DNA from: an uncultured Bacteroidales bacterium
GTDB taxonomy: Bacteria; Bacteroidota; Bacteroidia; Bacteroidales; Bacteroidaceae
Direction of reading: 5' to 3'
Length of the DNA: 35,663 nucleotides
Assembly: GCA_902798705.1 (NCBI GenBank)
Contig: CADBXS010000047.1
Coordinates: 1-35,663, forward strand
Part shown: positions 31,192-35,663 of the stretch, piece after piece
How positions within the stretch are numbered: the first letter of the stretch is position 1
How the letters are laid out: every line of letters starts with the position of its first letter
Made by a program: the position numbers and the translations under genes
Notes under the pieces: generated by a model
What the model was told of the DNA's origin: nothing
What the model saw: only the letters and a program-made list of their open reading frames with translations
Database searches by the model: none

Positions 31192-32055
31192 ATGCAAAAC
31201 CTCCGAGTCTTTTCTATCTTCTGTATGCTGCTGCCCATCTCCGTGATGGCACAGCATACAGAATCAATATTATCCGTCTATCGCAGTAGCGGAGCCACGC
31301 AGCAGTTTCCATGCGACGTAGTAGATAGCATCACTTTCTCACATACTCATGATCCTATCGAAGATGATGCCATTATGCTTTGGCATGACACATCTCATGA
31401 CCCGGTCCTCATTCCCATAGCAGACATAGACAGCATGAAAGTGCTGTCGCTTCCTTCCTTATGTCCCGACTCCCACCACCCCCATGCCATCGACTTAGGT
31501 CTGCCAAGTGGTTACAAATGGGCTTGTTGCAACGTAGGTGCATCATCTCCAGAAAATGATGGTGGCTACTATGCATGGGGCGAGGTGGAAGAAAAAGACA
31601 GCTACACATGGGACAATTATAACTTAGCCCATTTTGATTCCTTTGTTGATGATTACATCTGCAATAATGTTAGTCTCAACATCAGCGGCTCTTCGTACGA
31701 TGTAGCTCGCGTAAAATGGGGTGAATCTTGGTTTATGCCTTCAGAAGGAGCTTACCATGAACTGATGAACAACTGCACCTGTCAACAAATAGAGTATCGT
31801 GGCAAACAAGGATGGATATTCACCGGCTCCAATGGCAACAGTGTGTTCTTTCCCGCTGCTGGGAATTATACATATACGTACATAACACTCAAGGGAACAT
31901 CAGCTCAATATTGGACATCCAACTTTCACTTAGACAACTCACTCAACCAACAAGCCATGTTTTTCTCCATTTCGATGTTAGATAACAGACCGCTCTATAA
32001 TGTCGTTATCAACGAAAAATTTGTGGGTAGAACCGTAAGAGCTATTGCAAAATAA
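31192..32055 (+). CDS. Secreted protein with FISUMP-like (Fibrobacter major paralogous) domain
   Basis: The 287-residue protein has a signal peptide (MQNLRVFSIFCMLLPISVMAQ). A short N-terminal beta region (about 25-95, with two IxSITF/IADIDSMKVL motifs like those preceding such domains in Bacteroidales) follows. The segment DLGLPSGYKWACCNVGASSP (about 101-120), YYAWGEVEEKDSYTWDNY, WGESWFMPS and the C-terminal YNVVINEKFVGRTVRAIAK fit the Fib_succ_major/FISUMP family. The function of this domain is unknown. The ATG at 31192 is fixed by the signal peptide; the longer frame back to 31099 overlaps the LEA-like gene. It is 21 bases upstream of the sensor kinase gene, so an accessory envelope role in one operon is plausible. 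Confidence 0.78.
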   Translation: MQNLRVFSIFCMLLPISVMAQHTESILSVYRSSGATQQFPCDVVDSITFSHTHDPIEDDAIMLWHDTSHDPVLIPIADIDSMKVLSLPSLCPDSHHPHAIDLGLPSGYKWACCNVGASSPENDGGYYAWGEVEEKDSYTWDNYNLAHFDSFVDDYICNNVSLNISGSSYDVARVKWGESWFMPSEGAYHELMNNCTCQQIEYRGKQGWIFTGSNGNSVFFPAAGNYTYTYITLKGTSAQYWTSNFHLDNSLNQQAMFFSISMLDNRPLYNVVINEKFVGRTVRAIAK

Positions 32056-32076
32056 GACATAATTTTTTTCGTCACA

Positions 32077-34071
32077 ATGAAATCGTATATTATTCACATT
32101 CAGAGAACCCAATACTCGTTTTTCTTCATTTATCTATTAATGCTCATATCCTTCCAAGCGTGTCAACGTTCATCTCAAACCCCAAGCAAAGGTGATGAAC
32201 TCTATACCCAAGCTGAAGAAATGGCAGTCAAAGGAGACTTCGAAAAAACATATCAGTTACTGCGAAAAGCTTATGCTTCTTATCAGGATGTTGATGACAA
32301 AGAAGGTATGGCTTCCGCATGGATAGCTTTGGCACAAATTAAAGCAGAAGATTATCAGCTCGATTCTGCTCTCAGCTATGTTGACCAAGCTCTTACCCTG
32401 CAAGTGAGCGACAGTATGTACGCAGCCTTACTCAATGAAAAAGGAGCTATCTTTAGCATTATGGGCGAGATGAAACAGGCCGTACGATATATCCGACAAG
32501 CCATTGAGCTAGGGGATAAAGCATTCTATGGAGAAGACAAAGCTGTAGCTTGTGGCAATGCAGCGGTTGCTTACCGACGTTTGGGCATGCCCGACTCTGC
32601 TTGTTATTTCTTAGAAGAAGGCATACAAGCGGCACAAGAGGTAAATGATGACGAAGACTTGGCTTACCTCTACAACAATCTTTCCACATCGCTCTCAACA
32701 CTAGGACGACAAGAAGAAGCATTAAGAGCCAGCCAAAAAGCATACGAAGCAGCCGTTCGTGCCGATGACATGACAGAAAAACTGAGTGCACTCTCCAACA
32801 AGGGATTCACCTTAATGAAGAAAGGCGAAGTGAAAAAAGCCATACAACTGATGGAGGAAATCCTACCACAAATAGATAGCATCCAACATTATGCCTTGGA
32901 ACTGAAGACCCTAAGTTATTTGCTTCAAGCATATCTGGAACAAGATGACACACAGAAAATCAACTACTATCTCAACCTAAGCGAACAATTGGTCAAGCAA
33001 GTACCAACAAACAGCATCAATGCTGTGGGACTACTTGAAACGATGGCGAATATCAAACTCAAGAAGGGTGACTATGTAGGAGCACTCAGCACATTAGAAC
33101 AAGTCGATTCCACAGCCTTGAGCAACGGAACCTATCCACGCGATATCTATCTCAAGCAGAAAGCCATCTGTGCAGCAGGATTGGGTGACTTCCAGCGCGC
33201 TTACAATCTTTCCATCGAAGCAGCCGCCGTCAGCGACACATTGCGTGGCGAAAATGTTCAGAGACAACTGTCAGAACTCTCCGAACAACTCAAAGCTCAA
33301 GAACGAGAAACAGAGATTGCACGTCTCAATAAAACAGTGGCACGTCGCCAACTGTACATTGTACTCTTTGCCATGAGCTTCATCATTTTGGCTCTCCTTA
33401 CAGGCATCTACATTTATTGGCGACGCAGACGTGAGGCACAAGAACAGGCACAGAAATACGTGGAAGGCTTGGAGAAAGAACGTGCTCGTTTTGCAAGAGA
33501 ACTTCACGATGGTGCTTGCAACGAACTTTTAGGTATAGGCATGACTATCAACACCCAGATGGTGAACCCAGATGAAGTGGCAAGTCGAATCAGCCAGCTA
33601 CGTGACACCCTTCGTAACATTTCCCACGAATTGATGCCACCACAGTTCGACACAGTCACCTTAGACGAAATTCTAAACTATTATCTTCAGCACATCCAAT
33701 CACCAACACTTACCATTCATTTCTCCTCTCAAGGAGACTTTTCCACCCTTCCTAAACACATTGCCTACGAACTCTATCGCATCACCCAAGAAGCTGTAGG
33801 AAACATCATCTCCCATGCCTCAGCCACAGAAGCCCGAGTGGAAATCAAATACAACCACAAGGAAGTGAATCTCACTGTCAGCGACAATGGGCAACACGTT
33901 TCAACTCCTGACAACACAACATCCAAAACCTCCAAAGGAGGCATAGGTTTGCAATCCATCCACGACCGCGCCAAGAGCATCAATGCCACCCTCAACATCT
34001 CTCATGACAATCAAGGCACCAAGCTCACCATTCATAAACACATATCATCAAAGATGAACAAGGAGATTTAG
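32077..34071 (+). CDS. TPR-containing sensor histidine kinase (HisKA_3 / NarX type), no adjacent response regulator
   Basis: The 664-residue protein starts with a signal-like hydrophobic segment (about 14-31, FFFIYLLMLISFQAC; the Cys could be a lipobox but the -3 residue is Phe). About 350 residues of TPR-like helical repeats follow (for example DSALSYVDQALTLQ, EALRASQKAYEAA, KKAIQLMEEILPQ), then a coiled coil (about 390-420) and a membrane helix (about 427-447). The HisKA_3 phosphoacceptor site FARELHDGACNELLGI (His about 476) and a HATPase domain (EAVGNIISHASATEARVEI, VSDNG, GGIGLQSIHDRAKSI) are complete. The layout suggests periplasmic TPR sensing. Partners of this type are normally LuxR/NarL-type regulators; none follows, only a terminator 46 bases later. 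Confidence 0.9.
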   Translation: MKSYIIHIQRTQYSFFFIYLLMLISFQACQRSSQTPSKGDELYTQAEEMAVKGDFEKTYQLLRKAYASYQDVDDKEGMASAWIALAQIKAEDYQLDSALSYVDQALTLQVSDSMYAALLNEKGAIFSIMGEMKQAVRYIRQAIELGDKAFYGEDKAVACGNAAVAYRRLGMPDSACYFLEEGIQAAQEVNDDEDLAYLYNNLSTSLSTLGRQEEALRASQKAYEAAVRADDMTEKLSALSNKGFTLMKKGEVKKAIQLMEEILPQIDSIQHYALELKTLSYLLQAYLEQDDTQKINYYLNLSEQLVKQVPTNSINAVGLLETMANIKLKKGDYVGALSTLEQVDSTALSNGTYPRDIYLKQKAICAAGLGDFQRAYNLSIEAAAVSDTLRGENVQRQLSELSEQLKAQERETEIARLNKTVARRQLYIVLFAMSFIILALLTGIYIYWRRRREAQEQAQKYVEGLEKERARFARELHDGACNELLGIGMTINTQMVNPDEVASRISQLRDTLRNISHELMPPQFDTVTLDEILNYYLQHIQSPTLTIHFSSQGDFSTLPKHIAYELYRITQEAVGNIISHASATEARVEIKYNHKEVNLTVSDNGQHVSTPDNTTSKTSKGGIGLQSIHDRAKSINATLNISHDNQGTKLTIHKHISSKMNKEI

Positions 34072-34116
34072 TAAATAAACTATCACATAAACGAATGAGT
34101 GCAAGAAAAAGAACCG

Positions 34117-34164
34117 AATCACCCCCAAAAGTCTATTTGTCTAACTTTTGGGGGTGATTTAATT
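34117..34164 (+). terminator. Intrinsic terminator of the sensor kinase operon
   Basis: aatcacccccaaaagt (34117-34132) and acttttgggggtgatt (34144-34159) pair perfectly over 16 bp, with an 11-base loop and T-rich sequence after it. It could also act on the convergent WG-repeat gene. Confidence 0.9.
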
Positions 34165-34236
34165 CATTTTTAGTTTATTCACTTCTTTTGCCGAAGAATC
34201 CGAGAACCGAATTAGTAATATCTCTACATAAAACTT

Positions 34237-35334
34237 TTAAAAGTCATTCTCCTTAAATTGAATGATCCACTCACCTTTTTCGTTCACGTAGCCTGCATAT
34301 AATTCGCTACGATTTAATTCATGCGAATGGTTGACTGGCGCGAAACCTTCTGAATAGTAACCCGTCAGACTAAGATATATCTGACCGTTTACAAAAGAAG
34401 TGCCAATGCTATAATCTGAGTATCGCTCAAATTTATAGTTACTGTCGATGTCATACCCTTTATGAAAGAAATGCATCCCATTTTCTCCGTAAGCATTTGC
34501 TTTGAGAATATTTTTTCCGAGAGTTGCAACAATGTTGAAATTACTATCAATAAGATAGGTTTGATCATCATATGAATGAATAGCATATTTGCCTCCGTTT
34601 TCTGCTCCATCTTGAACATACTCCGTAAAAATAGCATATCCGTTATAAAAAGGTGTTATGTCACTATAAGTCTTACTAACTGTTTCGCCTTTCTTGTTGA
34701 TAAACGAGCAAAGTCTATCTTTGTTGCAAACCATAGCTAAGCCGCAATTATCAAATTGAGATGGCTGATTAGTGTATTTTGGTTCTATGACCATATTTCC
34801 TTTCGTGTCAATGAACCCCCACTTGGTCTGTCCATCTTTTTCTACCAGTACAGCAGCCATCCCGTTCGAAAAGTCCTGCACCTTTAAGTAAATGGGTTGT
34901 GTTATAGGATTGCCTTTTGCATCCCTGAATCCCCATAAACTCGCACCCAAAAGACCTTTCTTCACGGCATAAGCCGCCAATCCATCACGCAAGGGTCTTA
35001 AATCTGTACTTTGCAAACGGAAATTAGACGCATTTGCCATCTTTGAGAGATTTTGAAAAATCTCATTACCATTTATGTCTATATAAGCATCCTCATAAGT
35101 GTTTACAAGCTTTCCTGTATATTTACAGATAATAGCTACGCCATCCTCAAAATTAGTTACGGACGACACTTGAGGTATGCGCTTAATCACATTGAAATTG
35201 GTATCATAAATCACAGCCGTACCATAATATTTGTACTTTTCTTCTTTCTCTAAAACAATGAACCTTCCTGAATCAAATTTAGGATAATCAGTACCACCTG
35301 CTCTTATTACTATAAGTTCATCATTCTTGTCCAT
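34237..35334 (-). pseudogene. WG-repeat protein, C-terminal segment after a frameshift
   Basis: The 365-codon frame starting at 35334 (MDKNDELIVIRAGGTDYPKF) carries several WG-type beta repeats: LLGASLWGFRDAKGNPITQP, KWGFIDTKGNMVIEPKY, SFINKKGETVSKTYSDITPF and the terminal YAGYVNEKGEWIIQF. These repeats occur in exported or surface proteins of unknown role. The upstream frame (35310-35663) ends with half of the same kind of repeat (GMFCIDSKGNIVKR) and then runs out of frame. Together they read as one longer gene broken by one missing base near 35332-35340. Independent translation from the ATG at 35334 is possible, but no signal peptide is present on this part. Confidence 0.7.
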
Positions 35335-35663
35335 CGCTTAACAATGTTGCCTTTTGAGTCAATGCAAAACATACCATTGGCAGAGGTATTAACAAAAGCT
35401 CGACCATCATGAAAATAACCAAGTTGAATATCTTTAAGCCTATCTACTGTGATTGTTTTCGTCGAAGATGTCGTTTTGAACTGACAAAAATTCTTAATGA
35501 TAGCATTCTGCTCATCTTCTGTATTTTTAATCATAAATCTGTACACGTTACTTGTATGACCTTTTGGTGTACTTTCAATTGACAAATCTTCATCTTCTGC
35601 ATCATCATTTTTGCTGTTCTCATTAGAACTTGTTTTTTGTCTTTTTTCTTTCACTTTTTTGTT
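35310..35663 (-). pseudogene. WG-repeat protein, N-terminal segment before the frameshift (open at window edge)
   Basis: The frame is open to the window edge. A GTG at 35654 (reading MKEKRQKTSSNENSKN) is the only start visible, so the true start may lie outside. The visible part has a polar Asn/Asp/Glu/Lys-rich stretch (about residues 1-30), a mixed region, and the beginning of WG-like repeats (YFHDGRAFVNTSANGMFCID, then SKGNIVKR). It ends in WTRMMNL, which reads as out-of-frame sequence: the natural continuation is the overlapping frame starting at 35334. Whether the break is real or a sequencing or assembly error cannot be decided from this window. Confidence 0.65.

Noticed and set aside
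34054..34071. Remnant of a response regulator start (MNKEI) after the kinase
   Set aside because: Five codons are too few to support a relic, and no receiver-domain sequence follows before the terminator.

Overview
The window looks like a chromosomal segment of a Bacteroidales bacterium, most likely Prevotellaceae. The evidence is the Bacteroidota-type promoters (-7 box TAnnTTTG, -33 box TTTG/TTG) and families typical of the phylum (DUF3098, DUF3127, DUF4835). A BspA-like leucine-rich surface protein, a multi-domain cleaved-adhesin protein with a T9SS-like tail, an S9B dipeptidyl peptidase and WG-repeat and FISUMP-like proteins fit too. Most genes lack a clear Shine-Dalgarno sequence, as is normal for this phylum. 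No tRNA, rRNA, CRISPR array, integrase or transposase gene was seen.

Layout. 1-2.3 kb (+): the 3' end of serine acetyltransferase, then a THUMP/SAM rRNA methyltransferase with a long charged tail. 2.4-5.5 kb: aquaporin (-) and dipeptidyl peptidase IV (+), diverging from an intergenic region with a promoter for each. 5.5-10.7 kb (-): a probable operon dnaN, DnaQ-like exonuclease, coaBC, DUF4835, DUF4359-like. In it coaBC is frameshifted at the CoaC/CoaB junction and the CoaB frame has no stop before the DUF4835 gene. 10.7-13.9 kb (+): a DUF3127 gene with an SSB-like C-terminal tip and an attenuator-like leader, then a BlaI/BlaR1-type regulator and sensor pair with a BlaI-like dyad inside the promoter. 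14.3-16.5 kb (+): BspA-like LRR protein. 16.6-23.0 kb (-): a bPH2 membrane protein, a PaaI-like thioesterase and a 1647-residue secreted adhesin. 23.7-29.8 kb (+): miaB, ftsX, DUF3098, uppP, truB, queA and folK, the ftsX-to-folK part being a familiar Bacteroidota order, with a TatD hydrolase converging on folK. 30.4-34.1 kb (+): a probable three-gene operon of an LEA-like helical protein, a FISUMP-like secreted protein and a TPR sensor kinase with no adjacent response regulator. 34.2 kb to the end (-): a WG-repeat protein broken by a frameshift.

The most unusual content is intergenic. A family of structured repeats (about 5.5, 14.0 and 23.2 kb) carries alternating complementary arms whose bases change together between copies. 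Next to the third copy is a 224-bp MITE-like element with perfect 21-bp terminal inverted repeats; a 49-bp internally deleted relative lies after the BspA gene. A 26-bp motif (core GGCTtaCGCCgAG, ending GGTTC) occurs five times in these elements. Hexamer and heptamer microsatellites fill many spacers and run into the 3' ends of miaB and the DUF3098 gene. A terminator-shaped hairpin lies inside the folK coding region.

All calls come from reading the sequence. Family names rest on motif recognition, not on database searches.
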